64,000 nt of DNA from Thermogemmatispora tikiterensis. GTDB lineage: Bacteria; Chloroflexota; Ktedonobacteria; Ktedonobacterales; Ktedonobacteraceae. The notes below the pieces were generated by a model that saw only the letters and a program-made list of their open reading frames with translations, did not search any database and was not told the DNA's origin. Shown here one piece after another: positions 43,405 through 51,648 of this stretch. The stretch's first letter is position 1. Each line of letters begins with the position of its first letter. A program made the position numbers and the translations under genes. Location of the stretch: positions 1,410,955-1,474,954 of the forward strand of contig NZ_MCIF01000002.1 in assembly GCF_003268475.1 (NCBI RefSeq), read 5' to 3'.

Positions 43405-44726
43405 AGCAGCCGCCGCGTCCTCCTTGCCCGTCCTGGGCTGAGAAGCTCGCTCTGCGTCCGGAGGACCTGTCACCTGCCGATCGTGAGGCGCTACAGGCTC
43501 ATCTGGAGCACTGCCCCGTCTGCGCAGCTGCCCGGGCCGACTATGAGCTGCTCGATGCCCGCCTGCGAGCACTGCCCGACCCGGTGCTGAAGCCTGTGCC
43601 ACGTCTGGCCGCCCTCATGAGCAAATTCGCCAGCGAGGAAGAGGAGCATTCAGCACCACCGTTCGCAGGCCGGACTCGCCCGGCAAGCAGCCTTTACGCG
43701 CGACCCAGGCCGGCCCGCTGGTCGCGGTCGCGTCAGCCTGTCTGGACAGCCGTGGTCGCCCTGGTGGCGGCTTGCCTCATGCTGGTCATGGGCCTGCCAT
43801 TGATGCACCTGCTCACAGAGAGCGGAGCCAGCAGCCCGGGCACACTGCTGGTGACCTACCGTGGACATAGCAGCGCTATCAGCTCTTTAACCTGGTCGCC
43901 GGACGGCGGCTCGCTGGCCTCCAGCGACCTCAAAGGCACTATCGAAGTCTGGAGCGCTCTGACTGGCACGCTGCGCTATCGCTATGAGACTAGCGCCGGT
44001 ATTGCCTACGCCGTGGCCTGGTCCCCCAACGGGCGCTATCTGGCCGCCGCCTTTGAGAATCATACCGTCGAGGTCTGGAACACCGAAACGGGCCAGCGTC
44101 TCTATCGCTTCACTCGCCACACAGATATCGTCTATGCGCTGGCCTGGTCGCCAGACAGCCGGAGATTGGCCTCTGGAGGAGGTGACAATCGCATCTGGGT
44201 TTGGGATGCCACCACAGGAGCTAATGCCGTCGTCTATAACGGCATCTTTCCCGTGACAACGCTGGCCTGGTCACCGGACGGAAACTACCTGGCAGCAGGC
44301 GACGCCGGCGACATTGTCCGCATCTGGAACGTGCACACCAGCAATCCAGAGACGCCGCTCCTCTCCTATACAGCCCACAGCGATGCTATTACCTCCCTGA
44401 GTTGGTCACCGGACGGTCGCTATATCGCCTCGGCCAGCAAGGACGGCACGGTGCGCGTCTGGAACGCCAAAAACGGCAGCACCCTGCGGGTCTATACCGG
44501 CCATCACGGTAGCGTCGACGCTGTCGCCTGGTCGCATGACGAACGCTTCATCGCCTCTGCGGGAGCCGATGCGACCGTGCAAGTCTGGAACCCCTTCAAC
44601 GGCGAGGTGGCTCTGATCTATCGACAACATAGCGATGAAGTCACCGCGGTCGCCTGGTCTCCGAACGATCACTATCTGGCCTCCGCGGGCTGGGACCATA
44701 CGGTACAGGTCTGGCGCGCTCCCTGA
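43401..44726 (+). CDS. Zinc-finger anti-sigma factor fused to an extracytoplasmic seven-blade WD40 propeller
   Basis: The 441-residue protein has an N-terminal ZAS motif, His34-x3-Cys38-x2-Cys41 (AHLEHCPVC), as in anti-sigma factors that bind ECF sigmas. One membrane helix follows (about 113-136). Seven WD40 repeats then span about 148-441, each with a WSPDG-like turn and a V-W end. The topology places the propeller outside the cell and the zinc domain inside. I infer a sensor: ligand or protein binding to the propeller would free the sigma factor. Seven repeats are enough for one closed propeller. Confidence 0.85.
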   Translation: MKQPPRPPCPSWAEKLALRPEDLSPADREALQAHLEHCPVCAAARADYELLDARLRALPDPVLKPVPRLAALMSKFASEEEEHSAPPFAGRTRPASSLYARPRPARWSRSRQPVWTAVVALVAACLMLVMGLPLMHLLTESGASSPGTLLVTYRGHSSAISSLTWSPDGGSLASSDLKGTIEVWSALTGTLRYRYETSAGIAYAVAWSPNGRYLAAAFENHTVEVWNTETGQRLYRFTRHTDIVYALAWSPDSRRLASGGGDNRIWVWDATTGANAVVYNGIFPVTTLAWSPDGNYLAAGDAGDIVRIWNVHTSNPETPLLSYTAHSDAITSLSWSPDGRYIASASKDGTVRVWNAKNGSTLRVYTGHHGSVDAVAWSHDERFIASAGADATVQVWNPFNGEVALIYRQHSDEVTAVAWSPNDHYLASAGWDHTVQVWRAP

Positions 44727-45112
44727 CCATTCTAGGCACAGCTGCTGAGCAGCTTACGGTTCTACCCCAAGGGAGAGAGCGACCACCTCATACCGATGCC
44801 ACTTCCCTCTCACGTCAGGCTCCTGCCCCTGGTCCCGACCCGATCGGGAGTCCCTAGCCAGTCAGTCGGGACTGGGGGAGTCGTTTCCCTCTCTACATTT
44901 CTTCTCTCTTCTCGATCGATCTGCTATAATTAGCATTATTTCTGTCGAAGAATCAAGAGCATTCCAGGTTCTTTTGACATTATCGGTTAGTACAGAGTCT
45001 CTCTGATAGCCACCATATTGCACAGACAGCCCGAAAGAACTATACTGTAGGGTGGCTAACTCACGCCCCCTATCGCTGGAAGCTCAGTGCGCTGTGAGCC
45101 TGGGAGGAACGC
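44727..45112. other. Intergenic region before the orphan binding-protein gene
   Basis: Contains TATAAT (44925-44930) without a good -35. A weak pair TTGCAC (45018-45023), 17 bases, TATACT (45041-45046) precedes the gene at 45113. No copy of the 40630 palindrome or the GTCTAGAC operator is present. Confidence 0.35.
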
Positions 45113-46495
45113 ATGCCCGCGCCATACCATCATCACCAACGGCGCGATGAACAGCCGGGCTGGCAGGCTCAGTATCAGCGGAAGCAGTGCAAGCAGGAGC
45201 GCCTCCGCCGTCGCGTCTTCTTGCAGCGTGCTCTGACCTTGGGCCTGGCCGCCCACTCGGCACTCGCCCTGCTAGCAGCCTGCGACAGTCAGTCCGCCTC
45301 GGTCGATGTGCTGACAGTCTGGAGCAGCGAGGAACAGGACTCTTTCCGAGCAGTGGTTGCCCCTTTCGAACGACAGACTCAGATCAAGGTGCAAGTTGTC
45401 TCTACTCGCGATCAAGACACGCTCCTGACCACGCTGCTACGAGCGAACACGCCTCCAGGGGTAGCCATCCTGCCCAATCCGGGCGGGATGCAGCAATTGG
45501 CCGCGCAGGGGAAGCTTCTCCCTCTGGACAGCTTCCTGGACATGGAGATGGTCAAGCGCGACTATAGCCGTACCTGGATCGATCTCGGGAGCTACAAGGG
45601 AGCGCTCTATGCGCTCTTCTACAAGGCGGCTAATAAAGGGATCATCTGGTATAACCCCCGGCAACTGCAGGCCCTCGGCCTGAGCGTACCCCACACCTGG
45701 GATGAGCTGATCGCGGTCTCTAACGCCATTGCCGCCCAGGGACGCTATCCCTGGGCCATCGGGGTCGAGAGTGCCGCCTCTAGTGGGTGGCCGGCTGCCG
45801 ATTGGATCGCCGAGCTGTATTTGAAAGAGTGGGGACCAGAGATGTACCAGCGCTGGGTCAACCACACCATTGCCTGGACTGATCCGACTATCAAGCAGAC
45901 CTTTCGCCGCTTCGGCTCTATTGTCACGGGCAAACACTATATCCCCAATGCTCCGACCTCGATCCTGTTAACGAACTTTCAGGACGCCAGCTACGCACCC
46001 TTTGAACAACCGCCGCGCGCTTACTTCTACTATTCGGGCGACTTCGTGCTTGGCTTTGTCACGAGCCGCTTTCCCACTATTGTTCCCGGAGAGGAGATCA
46101 ACTTCTTTCCCTTCCCGGAGATCAACCCACGCTACGCTGGCGCCGTCACCGGGGGAGCCGATGCCGTGGTTGCGCTGCAGGACACAGCAGAGGTGCGGGC
46201 TCTGGTGCAGTACCTCGCCAGCGCACAAGCGCAAGAGATCTGGGTCCGGCGCGGCGGCTTTACCTCCGTCAATAAATCGATTTCCCTCAGCGCCTATCCC
46301 AATCCGGTCGCTCGGGCCTCGGCCCAGATGCTCAGCCAGGCCCCCTTCTTCTGCTTTGGGGCAGGTGACTTGATGCCGCCAGTGGTCCAGCACGCTTTTT
46401 GGAAAGGCATGCTCGCCTTTATCCAGGAGCCAGACCAGCTTGACACGATTCTCAAATCTATTGAAGCAGTCGCCCAACGTAGCTATCCCGCCTAG
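45113..46495 (+). CDS. Orphan sugar-binding lipoprotein, paralogue of the DasA-like protein
   Basis: The 460-residue protein is closely related to the product of 39196-40593 along its whole length. Shared blocks include LPNPGGMQQLAAQGKLLPLD, ALFYKAANKGIIWYNP and AQEIWVRRGGFTS. It also has a twin-arginine-like leader (RRRVFLQRALTLGL) and lipobox LAAC (Cys57). No permease or ATPase gene is adjacent. The N-terminus carries an extra basic, His-rich stretch. It may feed the same permeases with another ligand or act as a sensor. The ribosome site GGGAGG fits ATG 45113. Confidence 0.9.
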   Translation: MPAPYHHHQRRDEQPGWQAQYQRKQCKQERLRRRVFLQRALTLGLAAHSALALLAACDSQSASVDVLTVWSSEEQDSFRAVVAPFERQTQIKVQVVSTRDQDTLLTTLLRANTPPGVAILPNPGGMQQLAAQGKLLPLDSFLDMEMVKRDYSRTWIDLGSYKGALYALFYKAANKGIIWYNPRQLQALGLSVPHTWDELIAVSNAIAAQGRYPWAIGVESAASSGWPAADWIAELYLKEWGPEMYQRWVNHTIAWTDPTIKQTFRRFGSIVTGKHYIPNAPTSILLTNFQDASYAPFEQPPRAYFYYSGDFVLGFVTSRFPTIVPGEEINFFPFPEINPRYAGAVTGGADAVVALQDTAEVRALVQYLASAQAQEIWVRRGGFTSVNKSISLSAYPNPVARASAQMLSQAPFFCFGAGDLMPPVVQHAFWKGMLAFIQEPDQLDTILKSIEAVAQRSYPA

Positions 46496-46880
46496 TCAGT
46501 CAGGCGCAGAGCAGGCGCGAGATCCGGCCGCCCAACTCTCTCGCTGCCCATATCCACGATCACCAGAGTGGATAAGGTCGGCCTGACCGCAGTGTCCCCA
46601 GGCCGTTGAGCCGGCTCCATTGCTGGTCAGCCTCTTGTGCTCGTTCCCCTCCCCCCCTTGTGGAAAGGGGCCGTGGCGTTGTAAGCTATGACAGAGAGCG
46701 AACTAACAAACAATCACAACAAGTGCCTGGACAGAAGAAGTCAGGAAAGAGGTTAACGGGCTGATCGCTTCGGCAGCGTAAGCCACCGACCTCCCTGCGC
46801 GCCTGGGACCGAGCAGGGCAGGTCAGCTAGCCTACCAGAAGCACGCTTTCTACTGGAAGCGATTGTAGCTAAGGAGCACA
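46496..46880. other. Intergenic region after the orphan binding-protein gene
   Basis: A small inverted repeat TATCCAC / GTGGATA (46551-46557 / 46568-46574) may act as a terminator although no T-run follows. No gene is supported. Confidence 0.35.
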
Positions 46881-47417
46881 ATGGTGCCTGAACAGAACAA
46901 TCCTAATAATCAGCGCAGTCTCCGTGCATCCAATGGGAAACCCCTGATTCTGGGCCAGTCCCGCAGCCTCTCCGATTACGAGGCGGCCCTGATTCAGCGC
47001 ATGATTCGCGAGGAACAACATTCTTCGCGCGCGCTGGAGATTCCCAAGGAGGACCTGGCTCAGGAGGCAACCACCCGCATGCGCCCAGAGGTGGCCGAGG
47101 TGATAGCTGCCAGTCGGGTACGCGAGATTCTGCAGATGTTTAATCGCGACTACCTCTATGGGCAGGGCCGTTTCGATGAGTACGAGGGCGGCCTGCTGCT
47201 GAAGTGGGGCGATGGTTACTCGCGCAAGCATATCTGGGTGAGTGTGGAGAACGGCAATCTGCTCTTTGAGACGAGCCACATGCGCAAGTGTAGTAAGCCC
47301 TACTGCACTGGCACTCATCATGTGCTCAGCCGCGAGCAGTATACAAATCTCGATCTGATCAATCAGGAGCTGGCCGAGCTGTTCCGCCGTCCCGTTCAGG
47401 AGCCAACCGACGACTAA
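46881..47417 (+). CDS. Hypothetical protein with a Cys/His cluster
   Basis: I do not recognise this 178-residue protein. It is hydrophilic and without signal or membrane segments. The N-terminal half is helical (EAALIQRMIREEQ, EVAEVIAASRVREILQMFNRD). The C-terminal half looks beta-rich and holds KCSKPYCTGTHH, a possible metal-binding knuckle with two Cys and two His. Coding potential is good and AAGGAG lies before the ATG. No partner gene gives a hint. Confidence 0.7.
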   Translation: MVPEQNNPNNQRSLRASNGKPLILGQSRSLSDYEAALIQRMIREEQHSSRALEIPKEDLAQEATTRMRPEVAEVIAASRVREILQMFNRDYLYGQGRFDEYEGGLLLKWGDGYSRKHIWVSVENGNLLFETSHMRKCSKPYCTGTHHVLSREQYTNLDLINQELAELFRRPVQEPTDD

Positions 47418-47530
47418 GACGAGGCCGAGATAGGGACGAGACACGTGTGGACGCCAGCGGCCCTGAACCAGAGCGATCAGGCCCAGGTCGCTAGCGCCAT
47501 CAGTCAACCAATCAGCAGGAGTGCTATCCT

Positions 47531-47941
47531 GTGTCACGATCAGTAGTTGCTCTAGAGCGAGACCTCTTCTTCGCAGTGAAGATACGCGATACGCTGCGTC
47601 ACCTGGCGCTGGAGACGGTCGTCGTGCATGATCTGGCTGCCTTCTCGCGAGCGCTGGCCAGTACCGGGCAGCCGCGTGAGCAGCCAGCGCTGGCGATTAT
47701 CAACATCTCGACCCCAGGTGTGGCCTGGGACGAGGCGATCCGCCAGGCTCGCCAGGCTGGACTGCCGGTGCTGGCCTTTGGCCCCCATGTGGATACGGAG
47801 GCCCGGGCCAAAGCTTTGGAGGCTGGTGCTCAGCGCGTGGTGTCTAATGCAAAGCTGAGCAGCTCGCTGACAAGTCTGGTGCAGGACCTACTCACCTCTC
47901 CAGAGAGAGCCGATCTCACTACTGGGGAGGCGGAGTCCTGA
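47531..47941 (+). CDS. Stand-alone degenerate receiver-like protein
   Basis: The 136-residue protein has a CheY-like alternation of strands and helices (VVVHDLAAFSRAL, ALAIINISTPGVAWDEAI, GLPVLAFGPHVDTEARAKAL, EAGAQRVVSNAKL). The phospho-acceptor site is Asn (INIS) instead of Asp, so it is likely not phosphorylated. A Lys in the expected late position is retained. It may be a pseudo-receiver signalling by protein contacts. The start is GTG with AGGAG upstream. Confidence 0.6.
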   Translation: MSRSVVALERDLFFAVKIRDTLRHLALETVVVHDLAAFSRALASTGQPREQPALAIINISTPGVAWDEAIRQARQAGLPVLAFGPHVDTEARAKALEAGAQRVVSNAKLSSSLTSLVQDLLTSPERADLTTGEAES

Positions 47942-48038
47942 TCTTCTCTCAGTCCTCTCTAGAGCGCAGCTGAGCTAGACAACGTCTCTCCAGTGACATG
48001 CTATAAGGACCGTGTCCCGCAGGTCAACTATTCCAGGC

Positions 48039-48690
48039 TCATGCCCAGGATTGACCCGTCGCCTCGTCGGCCCGGGCTTCCGGGCTGGTTGACGGCAGCC
48101 CACTGCCCCGCAGGACGGTAAAGCGCGCTTGAATATTCCTGGCCGCCTTGAGATCGGCGTGTTCCTGGAACCCACACTGAGGAGAGGCGAAGACATGCCG
48201 GCAACGGGTTCCACGCTGTTTGCGAACCTTCGCCATCTTCCCATTGACGAAGAGCACCCGCTCCTCTCCATCCATTGCCAGTAGCGCATTCCTCTTGCTC
48301 AGCTCGATCCCCACCATCCGGCTGCTTCCTGCTGCCTCCTCCGGGGCGGGCCGGGGCTACGGGTCGGGCACCTCCAGCGTGATCGTGAGTCGTTCCGGTA
48401 ATCACCCATCGCGCTCTACCATGGTAAGGCTATCCATCTCTCTGGCTGCTGCAAGTCCCCCCTGGAAGGCAGCAGGCACCGTCTAGGGGAGCATTGGCCT
48501 CCGCTCCGGCGACAGTCCAGATCGAAAGGGTGCCATCAGGTCGCAGACTGGCATCACGCCCTTGCGGCCCAATCAGAAACACTGCCCGCCTGCGCCAGAA
48601 CAGCAAGGGACGCGGCGGAAGGTAACAATTGCTATCTATGCTCTGATAGGCAGCGGCGACCAGACGGATGTATGTGCAAGAACGCTCTAT
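48039..48690 (-). pseudogene. Decayed TnpB (IS200/IS605-type) transposon nuclease gene
   Basis: Minus-strand translation gives TnpB fragments in order. The N-terminal part (YIRLVAAAYQSIDSNCYLPP, then RRRAVFLIGPQGRDA) ends in a frameshift near 48480. Next come AAFQGGLAAAREMDSLTMVE, GIELSKRNALLAMDGEERVL and VNGKMAKVRKQR. The chain then jumps to the C-terminal zinc/RuvC piece CGFQEHADLKAARNIQARF. The defects are ATA at the start position (48688-48690, behind a good ribosome site), two in-frame stops, a frameshift and a large internal deletion. It is a dead insertion-sequence remnant. Confidence 0.8.
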
Positions 48691-48797
48691 GTTTCAAACC
48701 CGCCCTCCTAAAGCGCTGGCACCCGACACGCTGGCTGGCTGCCCCCAGAGCATATACCTGTGTCCCGGCCTTTGTTTTTTGCCTTCCTGCGCGCTCC

Positions 48798-48826
48798 TTG
48801 CAACTCTACCCCCGTTGTGCTATACT
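48798..48826 (+). promoter_or_regulatory. Strong promoter of the HhH-domain gene
   Basis: TTGCAA (48798-48803), 17 bases, TATACT (48821-48826) with an extended TGC before the -10. The leader of about 190 bases contains a GAAA microsatellite (about 48916-48938). Nothing else is seen in 48691-49020. Confidence 0.65.
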
Positions 48827-49020
48827 ACATTGAACAAATTTTCCAGCCACTCTGAGAGAGCAGTACATTCAGCCGTGGCTGTCTGCGGCTTTGCCGGTCA
48901 GAGGATAGCCAGACGGAAAGAAAGAAAGAAAGAAAGGGAGAGCGTACGCAGTACCCAGTACCGTATCACCGACCACGATAAGGTCAGCAGAGTAGACCAG
49001 CGTCGACAGGGGGCGTAACT

Positions 49021-49653
49021 ATGTATCCCATTCTCAAACTTACTCAGACCATTCAGGTGCTGCCGAGCCAATCTGTCTACCAGCGGCGCGCAGTGCAGCA
49101 GCCGATGCTCCCAGGGTTGGAGCTGGAGCCTTTAGAGGAAGCCCGGCCTGTTCGCAGCAATCGTCAGCTTGCCGAGGTACTGGCGAGCGTGGCTGAGCTG
49201 CTTGAGCTACAACACGGTAACCCCTACCGTATTCAGGCCTACCGCAACGCGGCACGGGCGATCCTTGCTCTCCACGAGCCAGTCACAGAGATCATCGCGC
49301 GGGGTGAGCCGCTGCCAATTGCGGGCCTGGGTCGTCGCATGCAGGCCCACATTGCTGAGCTCCTGCAGCGGGGAACCCTGACCTTCTCCCATGACCTTCT
49401 TCCCCAGGGTTTGCCAGCAGGAGCGCGGCGCCTCCTGACGATCGAGCATATCGGCCCGCGTACAGCCCTGCGACTCTATGAAGAGTTGGGCATCGACTCG
49501 GCAGAGAAGTTATGGCAGGCCGCCAATGAGCAACGCCTGCGTCGTCTGCCCGGCTTTGGCCCTCGCAGCGAGGAGCGTCTGAAGCAAGCTGCCGCGCGCG
49601 CCTTTCAACGGCAGGAGCCGGAGCCGCCAGCCAGCCTGGGAGGTGCGGCCTGA
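49021..49653 (+). CDS. Stand-alone PolX/Pol-beta-type helix-hairpin-helix protein
   Basis: The 210-residue protein matches only the N-terminal part of family X DNA polymerases: the 8-kDa-like domain (NPYRIQAYRNAARAI, LPIAGLGRRMQAHIAELL) and two helix-hairpin-helix units (LLTIEHIGPRTALRLYEELG, LRRLPGFGPRSEERL). The nucleotidyltransferase palm and the PHP exonuclease domain of bacterial PolX are missing. The frame ends cleanly, so it is probably a genuine short DNA-binding protein, perhaps for gapped or 5'-phosphate DNA, not a fresh truncation. Confidence 0.8.
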   Translation: MYPILKLTQTIQVLPSQSVYQRRAVQQPMLPGLELEPLEEARPVRSNRQLAEVLASVAELLELQHGNPYRIQAYRNAARAILALHEPVTEIIARGEPLPIAGLGRRMQAHIAELLQRGTLTFSHDLLPQGLPAGARRLLTIEHIGPRTALRLYEELGIDSAEKLWQAANEQRLRRLPGFGPRSEERLKQAAARAFQRQEPEPPASLGGAA

Positions 49654-49708
49654 ATGGCCCACCCGCCTGTGCTGCTCACCTCCAACCCCAGGCCCGTCGA
49701 CTAGAAAA

Positions 49709-50551
49709 CTAGAAACGACCTCGCTCAACCAGGGCAATAAAGCGCTGCTCCAGCTCCCAGGTGCGTGGTCCTGGCTGACCTGAGCCAATCACCAGGTCGT
49801 CGATCTGCAGCACCGGCATGATCTCCTTGGACGAGGCAGTCAGGAAGGCTTCATCAACAGAGGGCAGCTCAGATAGCGCAATGGGTCGCTCCTCTATCGG
49901 GAAGCGCCCCCGGGCCAGCTCCAGGACTACAGCGCGCGTCACTCCTGGAAGAATACCCTCCCGCGGTGTCACCAGCGTGTCGCCTCGGAAGACGAAGAAA
50001 TTGCTGCGCGTCGCCTCCAGGACCTGCCCCTGCTCATTGACAAAGAGAGCATCGGCGGCTCCACGCCGCACCGCCTCCTTGAAAGCCCGCACTGCCGCTA
50101 TGTAGCTAGTCGTTTTGGCCTCTGGCGCCTCCCGCTGCAAGCGACAGGTGATCAGGCGCAGCCCGCGCTTGAAAGCCTCCAGATCGCGCTCGGGTAAGGG
50201 CGTAATCAAGACCGCTAGTAGCGGCTTCCCAGATGGGAGAATTCCGTCTTCGCTCACGCCACCGGTCACCAGAATACGTAGAGAGGCATGGCGAAAGGGA
50301 TTGCGCCGAATGGTCTCCTCTAGAACAGCGCGAATCTCCTCGCGCGTATAAGGAATAGCCAGGTCAATTAGCTCTGCAGAGTGATACAGTCGATCGAGAT
50401 GATCTTCAAGACGAAATGGACGACGATCGTAGGTACGCAGGGATTCGAAGACACTGTAGCCTCGCAAGACGGCCACATCGGTGAGAGGGATAGAGGCTTC
50501 GTCTGGATGGACCCACCGTCCACCAACGTACCAGCTAGTCTGCTGCTCCAT
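49709..50551 (-). CDS. Class IV PLP-dependent aminotransferase
   Basis: The 280-residue protein has the fold-type IV pattern: PLP lysine Lys146 (EAKTTSYIAAVRA), GQVLEATRSNFFVF and PGVTRAVVLELA. The class includes branched-chain aminotransferase, D-amino-acid aminotransferase and aminodeoxychorismate lyase. The short length and lack of a clear BCAT arginine pattern leave the choice open. It starts two bases after the EVE-domain gene, so both share an mRNA. Confidence 0.88.
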   Translation of the reverse strand: MEQQTSWYVGGRWVHPDEASIPLTDVAVLRGYSVFESLRTYDRRPFRLEDHLDRLYHSAELIDLAIPYTREEIRAVLEETIRRNPFRHASLRILVTGGVSEDGILPSGKPLLAVLITPLPERDLEAFKRGLRLITCRLQREAPEAKTTSYIAAVRAFKEAVRRGAADALFVNEQGQVLEATRSNFFVFRGDTLVTPREGILPGVTRAVVLELARGRFPIEERPIALSELPSVDEAFLTASSKEIMPVLQIDDLVIGSGQPGPRTWELEQRFIALVERGRF

Positions 50552-50553
50552 AG

Positions 50554-50976
50554 TTATTCCTCTTCCTCTTCTGGATCAAGCAGCCCTTGCCCACGCAACC
50601 AGCGTAGAAAGCGCTCTGGAACAGCCATGACGGAGAGACGCGGCTGCCGCACCAGACTCCAGTCGGCAAAGAGCTGGCTCTCCTTGATCTCGCGTAAGCT
50701 TACCGGGCGCGCCAGCGGACGCACAAACTCGATCTCGACCACCTGACTGCGGCTGTCGGCAGGATCAGGACGCGGCCAGGAAACGACGCGGGCCAGGCCA
50801 ACCAGCGCCGCCTGGGTCCCGCTATGGTAAATCAGCAGCCGATCTCCAGGGCGCATCTGCGCAATGAAACGCACCGCCTGGGGATTGCGCACCCCATCCC
50901 AGACAGTGCGCTGCTCACGCGCAAGATCCTCCAAACTATAGTCCGCAGGCTCGGTCTTCACCAGAAAATAGGCCAT
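50554..50976 (-). CDS. EVE-domain protein
   Basis: The 140-residue protein is an EVE (PUA-like) domain: FLVKTEPADYSLEDLAREQR, TVWDGVRNPQAVRFIAQMRP and GDRLLIYHSG are classic. EVE domains bind modified bases in DNA or RNA. The C-terminus is an acidic run. ATG 50976 places the conserved AYFLVKTEP at the N-terminus; an upstream ATG at 51006 adds ten residues. It is first gene of the pair with the aminotransferase. Confidence 0.88.
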   Translation of the reverse strand: MAYFLVKTEPADYSLEDLAREQRTVWDGVRNPQAVRFIAQMRPGDRLLIYHSGTQAALVGLARVVSWPRPDPADSRSQVVEIEFVRPLARPVSLREIKESQLFADWSLVRQPRLSVMAVPERFLRWLRGQGLLDPEEEEE

Positions 50977-51242
50977 AGGCGTCTGTCCCTTCGCTCCCTC
51001 CATCACACCTTAGCCGTCTGAGTGCACCACCGCCAGAGAGCATCAGGGCCTGCCTGATACTCGTGATCAGCTCAGAGATCCCAGGCTCAAGCCGGCATCG
51101 CCATTCAAGTCAGAGAGAGGATAGCACGCCTGGCACCATCTGTAAATACCGCTCAGCCTCAGCCCTGTTCTTCTGCCGCCCGTCGGGGCACTTTAGACTC
51201 GCCCTATCATGATAGAATTATGCAAGGCATGATAGATCAGGC

Positions 51243-51272
51243 TTGACTACTCGAATATCTCCATGTTATAAT
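51243..51272 (+). promoter_or_regulatory. Strong promoter upstream of a long leader
   Basis: TTGACT (51243-51248), 18 bases, TATAAT (51267-51272). No coding frame follows for about 370 bases apart from a three-codon ORF (ATG AGA AGG TAA at 51373). Confidence 0.7.
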
Positions 51273-51278
51273 GCTGAG

Positions 51279-51648
51279 GCTTTGCAGGCTCTTCAACACC
51301 TGGTATCATACAAGACTCTTACTGAGATTAAGCTGCTAATCTTGCACTGAATCAAGAAAGGAGCTACTGGAGATGAGAAGGTAAGTGCCAAGAGAGAGGT
51401 CAGGGAGGCAGAAGCAGCCAGTTGCTTCTGAGCAGGCACGAGCCATAGCCAGGCGACGGAGAGTGCAGTGACAGTTCTCTGTCCTGCTCTCGCTGTCGAT
51501 AGCGCTGTTGCAGCGGCTGAGCGCAAGGGCTGGCCCTCATGGTGCCGTTCCGTTATCGTCTCTCACGCAAGGAGAGCCAGAGCAGTCAGCTCTGCAGGCA
51601 CAGAGTCCAACAGCTGGCAACAGGCATAGATGAAAGGAGGAGCGCCCT
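51279..51648 (+). ncRNA. Folded leader RNA, candidate riboswitch, T-box or sRNA
   Basis: Several hairpins are visible. CAGAAGCA/TGCTTCTG (51409-51416/51423-51430) lies inside GTGCC/GGCAC (51385-51389/51435-51439). A 13-bp stem with two bulges spans 51459-51491 with a TTCT loop. CAGAGC/GCTCTG is at 51578-51583/51589-51594. A segment near 51540-51576 (GGTGCCG then CGTCTCTC and GGAGAG) faintly recalls a T-box antiterminator, but the match is poor. It leads into a broken amino-acid permease gene. Confidence 0.4.

Noticed and set aside
43860..44720. Internal repeats in the WD40 gene as a DNA repeat array or CRISPR
   Set aside because: The periodicity is that of WD40 protein repeats; spacer and repeat structure of CRISPR is absent.
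48668..49018. A 116-residue plus-strand frame before the HhH gene
   Set aside because: It overlaps the promoter and the GAAA repeat and has no recognisable content.
51395..51425. SRP RNA-like order of GGTCAGG and AGCAGCC
   Set aside because: The bases between them cannot form the tetraloop helix, while the alternative hairpin CAGAAGCA/TGCTTCTG is perfect.
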